Shown here: piece after piece, positions 24,872 to 37,942 of the stretch
Numbering within the stretch: the first letter of the stretch is position 1
Layout of the letters: the number at the start of each line of letters is the position of its first letter
DNA from: Litomosoides sigmodontis
Lineage: Eukaryota > Nematoda > Chromadorea > Rhabditida > Onchocercidae
Direction of reading: 5' to 3'
DNA length: 64,000 nucleotides
NCBI GenBank assembly: GCA_963070105.1
Contig: OY718806.1
Span: forward strand, 3,010,865 to 3,074,864
Notes under the pieces: generated by a model
Databases searched by the model: none
Told to the model about the DNA's origin: nothing
What the model saw: the letters and a program-made list of their open reading frames with translations, nothing else
Program-made: the position numbers and the translations under genes

Positions 24872-27800
24872 ATGGATACATTGAATACGACGGTGATCGG
24901 TGCTCACACCACGTTGTCGTTGAGTTCGCATCACCGATGGAATACACTCAGTCCATCGTTAATGCCAGAAAATGATGGTGACAATAATGAGGTATTTGTA
25001 TTTGTATTAATTTTAATTGAGCTTGCTGCCTTCCGCTGTAAATTTTTGCAATCAAGTGACAAACAGTGTACTTGTTTATGCAGTGAATAAGTAAAGTATG
25101 TAAGAAGGATGATTATCAGTTTTGTCATCTTTGTCTTGACATTAGCGACAGTGCCGTAAAACACGCTTTTCGGTAGTACCGTCTTGAATTGATCGATCAG
25201 ATGAAGGCGTGTGGTCCAATGAAGATCGAGCATCCATTTGAGAGCGATGATCAAGCCTACTTCTCTAGTAACTGTGCTGGTACTACTGCTCAGCAACTGC
25301 AACGTCGTCAACCATCCGGATCATCATCAGCCGCAATTCCGACAACGCCATTAGCATCTTGTGCCACTGCTACAGCATCGCTATCGTCTGCATTCAACAA
25401 ACGGCTAGTATCATCAAGCAGAACTGTAAGCTCTTAAAAAAATTTTGTTAGCCACCGTAGTCTCCATAGACTGTCCTTACTGCGTACTGAAATGGAACTA
25501 CTCATCAGTCTTTAGCACATGTAGCATAGTGTTGCTAATCAGCGTTATCGCAGTACAACTTTTTCTCGTATATTATTTTCATTCAGCACTTTTCATATAC
25601 TGAATTTTTGAGCATCCCACGCTCAAATATTGCTTCCTCTATTTATGTGCCCTAAAATAGCAACGATTTAAGGAACTTCTTCACGATCGCATTTCGTAGA
25701 AAAGAACTATTCATTTCATTTTCCTATCCATCCTGCTAACAATTCCTTCCTGTACGAAAACCTCCGATTTCTCTCTTCAGCTGTAAGAAAAAATCAAAAA
25801 GTTATGCAGCGGTACTGGTCATTCACAGTGCTCCAAAAGCTATTTTTCAATGAATGCTTGGAAATATAAGTATTTGACGCAAAACTTTGCGATGCAAGTA
25901 CATCTTAATCACTCACGCCTACATACAACTATACCTGAAACTCTTCCACTGCATCCTTCAACCGGTTTTTGTTCCCAGTAACGTTTCAAACAATGGTAAA
26001 ACATTGCAAAGTACAATTTCCAACGTATTCTTTTTCCCTATTGCATGCCATCAACTTTTCCTCCTACAAACCACATCCATATTATAAGTTATAGAAAGAT
26101 AAACATTGCAAGAGCATGCTTATAATTCTAATATACGTGACGTTTTTTTTCGATAATTTTATTTAAATTTGCTATCTTTTTTTTGATTTTTAATTGAACA
26201 ACGTTTGCTCACATAATCATCCATCGTCATCATCATCATCATCATCACCATCGTCATCATCATCATCGTCATCGTCATCATCATCATCATCATCACCATC
26301 ATCATTACCATCATTATCAGCAGCAACAGCAGCAGTATGATGCAATCATGACATCGAACGGGACGAAGCACAGTTGACCGGTGGGAGTAGCATATTTAAG
26401 CAAAAGCTCTCGAGGTGAACAAATACGGAGTGTTTGTTATATTGCAGTACATATGCCGTTTGTGTCCATTAGCAACTTTAAGTACACAACAACTATTTCG
26501 CTGCGTAATTTCTGTCTCAGTTACTTTGCTAGCTTGCTGCTTCCAAGCTGAAGTACCAGCAGTTAAAAAATGAAGTAATAATTATGAAAGAAATGATTGC
26601 CACATTTCGCTGAGAATTGTCCACACCTATCAAGCTAATAATTGTCATTCAATATTTTTGGCAACATTAATGAAATGATTTTATCATCACGCGAATTAAC
26701 GCTCTTTTTTTTCCCACTGCAAAATGTATTATGAGATTTTTTTCTTGTGGACCTGCAAGTCTAGCTTATTTAGTTGAAGTTAGCACTGATTTCTAGGTTG
26801 ATCGCAAATTTAAATAAGTTTTATAGATCAAAAACATCAACAAATTTCGTAAATGAAGTGTTGAACTGATTCTGCTTCCTCATCTATAAGTCCCTTCTAA
26901 ATTCGCTTTTATCTCACCAATTCGAAACAATGAGAAATAGATAATTGTGGTTTCAGAATTTGATTTTTCCATGTGAAATTATTTACAAAAAGTCTTTTCT
27001 TTGTATATCCACGAGTTGACTTTAGGTCTTATATTTATTTCTAATCGCATTTTTGGACGATGAAACCTGTCAGCTTTGCATTATCATGAATGTAGGTTTT
27101 TTTTTGTTTTTTTTTACACAACATTAAATCTATTTTTCGTAATTTCTAAGCTGATATTTTAAGCCTTAGGTTGAGATTTACGAGTTTTTACGATCAGATG
27201 AAATAATTGATGAAAGAAGCATCTGAATATCTGAAGCATGATTTCTGGACATCTGATCACTGAGGTAATGGTCAAAACCAAATTAATTTTACGGGTATGG
27301 CGTCGACTGAAATTAATCTGAATTGCTATGGTATCTCTTGTGGCTAGTGTGAAGTAAAATAAACTTTAATGTAGTTGGGAGCATTTAATAGTGATACAGC
27401 AATTGACTTCAATTAATTTCATGCTCATTTGCAAAAAGGTGTATTATTGAGCAAGCCTGTCAGTACGCGACATTTTGTTTACATTTGCTTTAAATAATGA
27501 AAATTGCATGGACCGTCATCGCTATCCACCTCTTCTTTTCTTTCCCACCTCTCCCCTCTTCCTCCCCGCCGTCTTCTCCAGTCCTTTTCCTATGATAAAA
27601 TTATTTGGCGGAACACTTCCTTAAAGGTCACCGAAAGCATTGTTATCCTATTATGCATTTTTCAATTATTGTGTGGAAATTTGAAACAGATATGGTTTAA
27701 ATGCTTCGAGAACTTCAATGATAATTGGGAAAGACAAAATTGCAGGTGTTGCTAGCCAACGAGCGACAGTTTCATCGTGGATTAACAAATAATTCGATCT

Positions 27801-29834
27801 CCATTTCATTGATTAAAGCTGAGCGAAATTCGCAATCAGGTTATAAGAATTAGTTTCTTTTAGCTCTTTCAATTCTACGTATTTATGTTTTTCATTTATG
27901 AAGTTCAAAGGTGAGAATTCAAACTGCTATTCGACTTCCGCAACAGCGCCAGGAGGAGCAGCGACAGCTGAATTGTCAGGAGATCGCAGAGATAGCGAAA
28001 TATCAGTACCAGTCAGTTCCGTAGCAAACAATGCCAACGATGCTGCTCAAATGGATATTTATCGGGATTTGATACTACGACATCTCATTCAGGACATAAA
28101 TACAACATGTACCAAACTTGGACTACCAACAGGTCACATTCTTTTCTGTACTTCTTTTCTTCTCCTGTTCTTACAAAACATTTCCTGATAATTATCTCAT
28201 GTGAAATCAAAATTATTTACTTCACGATCACAGTTAAATATGTTGCTATCACAGTTAAATATGTTGCTACTGTGTGCTACAACTGCAAATTTTTTACACC
28301 CACAGCGATGTGTTAGCCACTCGATAAAGAGATTGTTATTAACTTACAAAAAGAAAGTTAAAATTTGACCTGTAATTCTCGTAGGAGTAATCATTTGGAT
28401 TACGCAGAAATCTCCTGCCATCTTCGTGCCTCTTTATATCATTTAAAAAAAAAAAAAAGTTGCAATTTGAACTACGTCCGTTCATCTGCTCAATTACTTC
28501 ATGTTTCTTTCTTCAAACAAAACTTTACCACTTTCCAATGCATACTTTACAGCAATGTTAACTTTATCCTTACTTCTGTAGTAGTGTTTTGCAGTAGTAG
28601 TCGCACTAACAGCTGCATCCATAATGATTGGGAAGACTACTGTTTATCGATGGCATTCGATAAGCAGCTGCTGTACAACACTACTGTTTACGGGTCAAAC
28701 TCACTGCTTGAACACCTGACAATGATTGCTGAGTACCTTTTTAGGCAATGTTCAAAGGTCGTGACTTGTTTTTGGAGATATGAAATTTAGGAACGATTGC
28801 GTGATTGTGGGTTGGACTCTTTCAGTTAGTAAACCAGAATTACCATAAATGAACAGATGTTGGTTTACCTGTAATACCTCCTCATTTACCTATTTCCCAT
28901 CTGCTCATCGTGTGTTATTTTCATAGTCAACTTCCCTCCTCAATTTTGTCATCATATTTTTTCCTGATATTTTTTGCTATTTAGACTGTGTTAAAGCGAA
29001 ATATCATTCCGAATTTCAAAAGGTGCTACATAAATATTCGTTTTTAATGCGGATTTGGAGTGCCAATGATAAAATGAAGCTTGTAATGTTCATAAATGAA
29101 AAATAACACGCTTACCTATTTCTTGGATTAGGTGCACATGTATTAAAAAACAAATGCTTGCTTATCATTTCGGAGCCATTGATTACTTACTACTTCCTTG
29201 AATTCCGAGGTCCATCACGTGTTGGTGAAGTTCAGAGATCGCATTTGATATATAGGAAATGTTTAAATGTTGAATAATTATGAATAGTTATGGAAGTAAA
29301 ATGAGACAGAAACTTCTTCCCTTACTCTACACTTTTGCAGTTGCAATCAATTATTTATACTCCAGAAGTTTTGCTTCTTCAATACTTTATGATACTATAA
29401 AACATCTACTTCAAAGTCGAGGTCATTTGAAATGAAAATTTCATGTTATATTTTAATTTTTGTGTTTGTTGAACAAAAAAATTTGAAGATCCGCAAGCTT
29501 GGAGTGCCGAACATAGCGCCCGCTGGATGTCAGAAATGTGCGTACAATTTCAACTTCCCCCACCACGACAATTATATATGAACGGACGCACCTTGCTATC
29601 GATGACACAAGATGACTTCATGGTTCGAGCACCAGAAGGGGGTGATACGCTTCATGCACAATTACAATTATGGAAAACTGGTTAGGATGACATTTGGAAA
29701 TTTATGCAAATATTTTCTTGGAACAATTGTTCATCGGAACTGTCATTTAAATTTGTGCGTTTTTCCTTTTAGCATGTGATTCATACAGCCAACAAAATAA
29801 CAACAGCGGCAACAACAACAAAAACAACGGTGGC

Positions 29835-29865
<31 letters not shown>

Positions 29866-31360
29866 GCAACAACAGCAACAACAACAACAACGACAACGAC
29901 AGCAACAACAACAACAGCAACAACAACAGTAATAGCGGTGGCAATCAAGGGACCTCACAAATAACCCAAAACTGTAGTCGTTCATCACCATATTGGGTAC
30001 ATTTCTCACATTACATCGTTGGGTAAATTCATTTAAAGTCAAGAAATTAAGTGAGCACTTTTGACTTCTAACTTTAATAATTGTAATTTAATGTCACATT
30101 TGTTGCAACGCAACAATAACAATTTGTTTGCTTTATACTTTGTTTTATTATAAGTTTTCTCCCTGCTTAAAAAATATGTCTGAACTGCTGAAGACGAAAG
30201 AATTGATCAGATCATTTTTACGCTTATCGCTCATTCCGCCATTTTAAATAAATAGATGTAACTCATTAGTGCATCTCAAACTTCCACTTATGAAATCCTT
30301 GTGCATGAGAATATTTTAAGGTGAATCCCTCTTCGTTGACGCTGAATGCAACAGAACAGGGAGAACTGCTAACATCAGCGCAAGACTATTTGAATAACTT
30401 CAGTCCAAGCAACACTGATGCGGCTCTTGACATGAATTGTTATCCTAATAGTAAAAGATTGTAGCAATCATTTTCATCGTTAACATTTAATTCTCTTTCA
30501 CCGCCTCCACTAAAACATTTCAGGATTTTCCAAAGTACCACACACATCTGTATTTTTCTATTTGTTTGAGCTGCTGATTATGGATTTTAGGTACATATCA
30601 AAACGTCTCCCAAGAAGGAGCTCTTCTCGGAAATGCTACTGCACAACAACAATACTATGTATCAGCTCACACCGCTGGAGTCGGAATTTTATCGAGTCCA
30701 AGCGATTCTGAAATATCTTCTAACGGCTCTTCAATGAACGATGGTAAAACCTAAAAAATGATTTCAGAAATCTAATTGGATGAACCAAATGAACTATGAA
30801 ATTACACAATCCAAACATTACGAAAAACATTGGTTGATTGAGGAAGAAATAATTCAATTTTTGAAATTTCATCTTAGATCTTTGATTAATTGAAGTAAAT
30901 ACTATTGATGGAACTATCATTGACGGTCGACAAACAGGCACACCGCAATTCCCACGACATTCCGGCACAGTGCATCTTTGGCACTTCATCCGAGAGTTGT
31001 TGGATCATCCGAAGCAATACAGCTCATGTGTTAGATGGGTTGATAGGCAGGAAGGTACCACTTTCAACTGCATAATTCTTTAGTCAGCTTCAGAAACAAA
31101 AAGCTGCGAATTTAATTAGAACAAATAAAAATGCGGAAAAAATTAAACAGAAGCCAGACAAATTCACAATTTTAGGTACTTTCAAGATAGAATCGTCGCA
31201 CCACCTAGCTCGTTTTTGGGGTCAGCGCAAGAATCGAGCTCAAATGAATTATGACAAATTGTCACGATCGTTGCGACAGTATTACAAGAAAGGTATTATT
31301 CAGAAACCAGAGAAGAAGCAACGCCTTGTTTACAAGTTCCTTCCGCCATATAACTTGTAA
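24872..31360 (+). CDS. ets-4: ETS transcription factor, SPDEF/ETS-4 type, with Pointed domain
   Basis: Nine exons in consistent phase: 24872-24991, 25201-25425, 27904-28132, 29489-29680, 29773-29996, 30321-30450, 30591-30743, 30896-31054 and 31176-31360, giving about 538 residues. The Pointed (SAM-like) domain spans exons 3-4: DIYRDLILRHL, then DPQAWSAEHSARW and LYMNGRTLLSMTQDDFMVRAP. An asparagine-rich tract follows in exon 5. The C-terminal ETS domain has VHLWHFIRELLDHP, RFWGQRKNRAQMNYDKLSR and SLRQYYKKGIIQKPEKKQR, including the two DNA-contacting arginines. The pattern matches SPDEF, Drosophila Ets98B and C. elegans ETS-4 more closely than ETS1/Pointed. Expected to be a nuclear DNA-binding regulator at GGA-core sites; C. 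elegans ETS-4 affects lipid metabolism, lifespan and axon regrowth. Additional 5' exons are possible. Confidence 0.92.
26221..26330. repeat. imperfect (CAT)n microsatellite in an ETS-gene intron
   Basis: CATCATCATCACCATCGTCATC-type repeats with frequent single-base variants inside intron 2 of the ETS gene. Open frames through it (runs of Met on the minus strand) reflect the repeat, not a gene. Confidence 0.9.
29803..29940 (+). repeat. ets-4: coding asparagine-rich AAC tract of the ETS protein
   Basis: AAC/AGC/GGC codons in the ETS frame encode runs of Asn broken by Ser, Asp, Lys and Gly between the Pointed and ETS domains. The synonymous purity (mostly AAC) suggests a recently expanded trinucleotide array. 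The tract probably acts as a flexible or prion-like linker. Confidence 0.85.
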
Positions 31361-32611
31361 CTAAATTATTCGTTGTTTGTATTTTGTCTAAATACTGTCT
31401 CAGTTTGACAGTATTCAAGTAATGGCTGTTAGGCCATCAACCCGTTTCGAGGTTATTTATCAGTGTTAGTGCCACGCAAAATGAGCGGCAAGTAAGTTGC
31501 GTTATTTCTAAGTTCCATTATCTGCTTATTTTATGAAAAAAAAAAACAAAAATTTTATCAACCGTATTGTTCTATTAACTAATAAGTCACGTTTCAAATG
31601 TAGAATTAATAGATTGCAAAAAAAAAAAACACCGCACAGTCGTTTTACACTTTAACCTTTTCATTTTTCAAGCAATCTTTTTTCCAATTGTAAAATTGAC
31701 ATCATTTTAATGTTTTTTTATGAAATTATTTCACTTATTATTGCGGTCTTTCATGGACGACAGCATTTCATCACAAGCAAGTGTGCCTTTTCGTTTTGAG
31801 TTAAAATTCTTCTATTATCAATAAGATATTATTGCTTGTGTCGCGTAACTGTAACGATTTCACTGATTACTTATTGGTTTCATAATTCGGTGCAGGTGTA
31901 CTATGTCATACGAGAAAAAGACGAAACGATGAAATAGCTTGCTGTTGTAGCACCAAAATAATTGATAGCCAAAATGGTGAATTAGAATTGAAATGTTAAA
32001 TTATTTTCATATCTCCTTTTTTTTGCTGTTCTAACAAATGTCACTGAATAGTTTCACAAACTTGAGAATGAATAAAAAGAGCCTGGAGAAAGGCACTCTA
32101 TAAAAATTGTATCATACAGTTCCTATAATAAAACATCATGTGCTTTACTGATTACTGTTGAGCAATTGCTATCAATTGAAGTAGCAACTCATTTCTAATC
32201 AAACAGATTACGTTCAGCGATGCCTTTCATAGGCAATTCATCGGATTACGATACATCTCTTCAGCGAGACTTTTCACCTCCAGAATACCGGATATTGTTG
32301 GCGGAATTGGATGTGGATGTAATTTTTCCTAAACAGGTCTACTAAATTAGCTTTTTTTTTGTTTGACCGCTGTTTTGAGAAGAAGCGTCATTGAGGAAAG
32401 ATGACGATATGATGCAACGTTACCTCAATGCAAATTTCCTTCAGTGACGGAACTAATATATCGCTCGAAGATTGCAGCTTATGAATGCGCAAATCTTTCT
32501 TTCCTGCAAATTATCTTCGCATAAAAAAGGTGCCATCGTACGGGAAGTGCTACCGTTCCCTATCTGTAGAAAGAACCTGTAGAATGAGAACAAGTATAAT
32601 ATGAAAAGAGA
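31361..32611. other. convergent 3' intergenic region
   Basis: Separates the 3' ends of the ETS gene (+) and the membrane-protein gene (-). A short open frame at 32221-32345 (MPFIGNSSDYDTSLQRDF...) has no recognisable family and is not called. No repeats or RNA genes seen. Confidence 0.4.
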
Positions 32612-35600
32612 CTAACTTGGTCTAGTAATGATGCTGATTGGATAATCAAATTGTTGTTGGTGGTCAGTGTGTACAGTGGTGACATATTGGTCAGTAGCAC
32701 TCGTTGCTGGTACTGCTCCTACTGCTGCTTCCTTTGCAACATCTAAATGTCATTACGTCTGAATCTCTTTGCAGAAATCTTCTGTTCCTCAATTTCCAAC
32801 GCTCAATCAATTACCTTTCACTGAAGCATCTTCCATTGCTTTTTGCATTCTGCTTAAAGAATCACTTCCACTGTATATCGTTTTAAGAGGACTGTAACAA
32901 TATTGTATTCAGAAGTGATACATAGTCAAAATTTAATTTCAATTCAACGACAAACGATTATCATACAAATACGAGGATTTTCTCGATAACACATTACTAG
33001 CTGATATGATAGAAGCTAAAAAATGCTCCACCTCTTTTTTTTGTCACTTTTAGCATCTTGTGATTGAACATCAAAATACTTGCTTCCGTTGTCACTCTCA
33101 CCAGTTTGGATGAATTTATCATGGAGAAAATTAGTATGTATGATAGGTTTCTCGGCAGCTACAGAATATGGTCGACCGCAACTATTGTAATAGACAAATA
33201 AGCAAAGCCATCCGACAGCAATGATACTAGCTGCTACACCAATTACTACTGCTAGAAATATGCAAACTCAAAATTTTTTTTCGTAATGAAAGGACATGAT
33301 ACTATCCTGTTGAAATGACTACTCAACTTTAATCAAAAGGATACTCTTTGGCGATTAGTACAATTGCTTGTGGAGTTATTTCCTTCTGTCAAGTTGCATA
33401 TCTTTTCACACAAAGTACGTGTATTGCTTGATGCACAACACACACATAGATCTTTCATCAAAGTATATATTTCCAATGAAAATGCTTCCTTCTACATTGT
33501 ACTGCTAAACTACAACATTTCCTCATTTAAATTCATAAAAAAGAAAGCAGTCGCTTGCACGCACCTACAATCCACCACTGTGATTTGGCGCTACCAACTG
33601 GTAGTAGTGCTGAAAAAAAGCAATGTATTTTCAGCAATGATGATTCAGTGGGCTACAGTTCTATTAGGAAAGGAGGAATTTTTTTTTGAGTTAAGATCCC
33701 TGAGTCAGAAAACACTTTCACTTCCGTTCAATTGCATCGTACGTGGCTGATCAATGCGGTAGCGCAAGAGCGAGAAACAATAAAATGATTAAAAGTTTGC
33801 AATCTGTACTTGTTATGGATTCAACGGGAATTCCTAGTCGTGCAGATATTCGAGAAAGTGATAAAAGTGATAAGTCTGATACGACAATCTGAATTGATAA
33901 TGTCATCATTTAAAGAATAGGCATGAAATTAGTCATATAAGTTATTTTTTCCTTCTCATCGATTTCAGTCAGCATCACGCGTGGCTCACGTTGCATGAAA
34001 CAAGCGAAAGAATTTTTCACATTATCGAACTTAAGAAAGGCTGCATAAAATTAATTTAATGCGTGTTGAAAGGATAACAAAAATGATTGTTGAATATGAA
34101 ATGTTCAACAAGCTTTACTACCAATCTTCTAGTTATTCCTAAAAAAATCTTTGCTCGATGCCATGATGTTAATAAAGTAAGTGAAAGGTTAACCTCTGCA
34201 GGAATTGGTCTGTTATTGTAAAGCACCACAAATATTTCAGTACACGTTCGAATAGAGCATTGTGTTTTAACTATCTGAAAGTTCAGTTGATCAATTCTCT
34301 CTTAATCATACTATGATTAACCTTTTATAAAGTGAGATACCTGTCCTTCGTCTGCAATTATCACTCACTATATACAGTGAGTGATTCGATTTGCCACGCC
34401 GTTCGTTCACGAAGTCAAATGCACGTTGACGGTTGCGGTTGCTATCAAAGGTATGTTTTATCATATCAACCACTCTCATCAGAAAACACTCAGAATATCT
34501 TAATAATACATTCTCTGTGCATCCTATTTTATTGACATTGTTCTCGTAAGAAATTATAGCTAAAATTGTCGAAACTTCGATATTCAAGTGGAACTAACTG
34601 CATAATTATCCGCACTACCAATTCATTTCATACACTGATTCTCAAATGCACAGCCCTAGTTATTTTGTTTTTTCGCTGATTACTTTACCATCTCAAAAGT
34701 CTGTGAACTAGCGAGGCAGAAATCATTTGAACATCATATGTTGCACTTGAAAATAATAGCTTAATATAAATACTTTAATGAAAATTAATACTTTAAGTGA
34801 AATTAATACTTTATTCTCTGAAGTATTCAAGTGTTCAAATATTCAGGCACTCATGCTTGTAATATAACGAGTATTTCACTACGACATATTTTGATGCGGA
34901 ACGCTTAGTGAAAGGTAAATTGCTATGCGTCAAAGTAGTCTGCAAAGAACACACATATTCAGAATGGCATCACACATTATCTGCAATTATTCAAACTTCC
35001 AAACTGCGAAGGTGTTTGTTGCTAATTTAGTCGTTAGATTGTTGCTATTATGCATCGTCAAATTAGATACGAAAAGAGATTACTGTCAGTCTAATTGCAT
35101 GCTAATGAAACTGTTTCAACCACGACTATGTCATATAGATAGATGAAGTTGGACCTAAGTTGTTGTTGTTTCCCACAGCAACAACACTACGACGTTTTAG
35201 ACTGAATTAACTTCTCTCTAACAAGACATCATCCCTCTCTCTCCCTCCCCCTCATTTTTAAAGCTTGCAACCATGTCGATTATCTTGCTAATTTCTACTA
35301 CGGCTGCTAAGGAATGACTTACTACTAGCACTGTTATCATATCTCTATGTTTTTGTCTCTCGTTGTGTGTATCAGTTTTAGTATCACTGCTATCACAGTC
35401 CCTACTTCATTATACTGATACAGTATCACTACCATTAACGCACGTAGCAAATTTCAAAATAGCTTTTAGTCACGAAGACAACAACATTATCAGCTGTTGA
35501 AATCTGTCAAACAGGCCGAGGTTTCTTATTCTACTTGGGTCCAGCTGGCCCTTCATTGATTTTCATTTAATTCATTGATACTTATTTACCATGAAACTAT

Positions 35601-37942
35601 ATGCTTAAGCTGTTATTAAACGCACACACACACACACACACACACACGTAAGCATACCCACACAAATATATGTATGTGTTAATATACCTATATACAATCT
35701 AAATTGGAGTTATTTGGCTCCTTGCTGGCTAATAGTATATTAGCAAGGAGTCGAGCGATTCTAATTTCCACTGTTTATCTATAGCACTGTTAATTACGCA
35801 TGACTATTTGAGTTTTTCAAATCGAAACATATGCCTAATTAAGCTTAGTGTATATCATTCACTGAATGAAATTAATTAAGCATAGCCTAATTAAGCATAG
35901 TGTATATCATTCACTGAATGAAATTAACGTGACACCACTTTGATAAGCCATGAAAGCTTTATTGCACTTTTAGCGCGTAGTGCATCGGTTATTGCCTTAA
36001 TTTCTCTCTTTTGCGTGTCAATTAAATATGATTCCGAGAAAAAAATAGCACACCTGAACATTGACACTTTGATTGTCGTCATTTTCATGGATAGGCTTAC
36101 GATGTAAGCTAAACGATTGCTTGTAGCGTCTTGCCTGTTGCAATTCCATCGCTTCAATAACAACCTTTCGCCATCGCTTTTGGCTATCAACAGTGTTCGC
36201 CAATATATTTTTATCTTCCGCATTTAATACTGTAAATGACAGTTGCAGTAATGAGAGATGTTGTTGTTGAAACTGTACTTTCACTTCTCCATTTACCGTT
36301 CCCATTACAACTGATTGAGCCAGAATTTACAACGATCACGGTATTAGTATTTCCTCTTAATACAACACACATCGGAAATAAAACCATATTATACACCTTG
36401 GGCACTTCTAGTCTAACAGCTAGGTAAAATATCGTTGAGCTTATTGGAAAATTCATTATTAAGAAAATATTTAGATTTACTGGTAGCTATAACTTTGTAC
36501 TGATCTTCGTATTGATCATGTCGTAAACGACCATGATCACAGTGGTGGTAGCATGGGGTTGTGGTTGTTGATCGTGTTGTGCTTTCTGAAAATATGGAAC
36601 TTAGTTAGAGGAGAAAAACAATAAATTATACAATTAAAAATATGAGTAAAAATGCTAGCACTAGAATTACGTAAATATGTTCAACGTAATATGTGGTAGT
36701 CACGTAATAAAATGATTTTCTCACTGTGTACTTAAAGAAATATGATAATATATTAATCAGCAAGTAATAATTTATTTCCATCAATTTGTTGCAAACTCAA
36801 ACTAAATCTAAATCGAAAGCAAATAAAAGCAATATATTTTTAAATTTGACTATTTTTTTTATCCCAAAATTGCTACTTTAAAAGTAATATGCCATTCGGT
36901 AGTGCTTGCTCATTCTGATTGAGCAAATTTGTTTATAAAATTTGTCCGTATGTTAGAAGCAAAATTAAAATCTATTCTAAACAATAAGCCTTTGCAATAA
37001 ATTAGCAATTTTTAAAACGCCGAAAACAAGACTAAAAAACGAGCACATTTTTCTGTAAATCTTTGCTCCTCTCACATACACTCACAAATAATTAATTCAT
37101 TTCCAAATATTATTACGCATAAGCATATAACGGAAATTTTCATAGTGCTACGAATTAATGTCACGTTTAATCAGCGAAAACAACCACTTTTTGGAAAATC
37201 AAAAACCTTCAAAGGCAGAACAATTGTCATTTCTAAATTTATGTGTTTTTTTTGATTATTAGAAAACAAAATTGGAAATTGGATAGATTACGAAGTGCTA
37301 GTGCAAGTGCAAATGTTTGCACATTAAGATACAGAATTAATTCTTCTAATATAAGCTATAGAATCTTCTTACTTTAACTGCTTACTAATTTCCAGTCATT
37401 TGATGAAGAAGCGGCGGTAATGAAAATATCTCAAATAGAAATGTTACTCTTTCAATTATCAATAAGAACGTTTTTGTGCTACATTATTAAATGCTATTTT
37501 GTAGGTTATACTAGTAGATTGTCCTATGAGAAATGACTTCTATTTTTGCACCCTGTTTTCATATATTTCATCTCTCTCTTTCACTCACTTCTCCCTCTCT
37601 CTCCCTCTCCCCTTAAGAATATCTGAAAGGGTAATTTCGGTTGGAAAAAATTAGGTGTTTATTTGCACCATTCGCTTTCCTCTCATCAATTGTTTCATTG
37701 CGCGCCTTCTCAGATAAATCAGCTTGTTGATTTCCCTGTTGTTGTGGACTGACCACAACACATTTCGCAAGCGCAGTATACCTTGTCCTCATCGAGTGGT
37801 CGGTGTCGAGTAATACATGGATAATGATGGCAACCATCGCTACTACAGTTTTCATTACACCTCCTGTAATAATGTTCTCCTACATATGCTTGTCTCTCGT
37901 TTTTCTCTTTTGTTGTTGCCGTTGTTGTTGTTGTAGTAAAAT
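32612..37942 (-). CDS. unidentified single-pass membrane protein with cysteine-rich ectodomain
   Basis: Probable exons, 5' to 3': 37942-37754, 36585-36481, 36419-36369, 36310-36054, an exon ending at 34341, 34040-33990, 33251-33032, 32891-32815 and 32742-32612. Phases close through the first four and the last five; the join between 36054 and the 34341 exon is unresolved. A Thr-rich stretch precedes a dense cysteine cluster (RRCNENCSSDGCHHYPC ... YCACEMCC) and then PCYHHCDHGRLRHDQ. Before the membrane, SLYIVSDNC...TAFLKFDNVKNSFACFM faintly recalls the end of a ZP domain (inference only). One transmembrane helix follows (PVVIGVAASIIAVGWLCLFV). A cytoplasmic tail of about 110 residues ends in ISIITRPS. 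The N-terminus and signal peptide were not located; a signal-like frame at 37855 is in a different frame from the cysteine cluster. I do not recognise the family. Confidence 0.6.
35622..35647. repeat. (CA)n microsatellite
   Basis: Thirteen CA dinucleotides inside an intron of the minus-strand membrane-protein gene. Confidence 0.95.
35833..35927. repeat. tandem duplication of a 43-bp segment, 52-bp period
   Basis: Copies at 35833-35875 and 35885-35927 differ at one position. Each begins GCCTAATTAAGC and ends GAATGAAATTAA, and both contain ATATCATTCACTGAATGA. Located in an intron of the membrane-protein gene. Confidence 0.9.

Noticed and set aside
33364..33750. 128-residue plus-strand open frame
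   Set aside because: Lies antisense within an intron of the minus-strand membrane-protein gene, with no recognisable domain and unremarkable composition.
37613..37855. Minus-strand frame with a signal-peptide-like start (MKTVVAMVAIIIHVLL)
   Set aside because: It overlaps the cysteine-cluster exon in another frame, and that exon has better splice phase agreement; it could still be real, but I do not call it.
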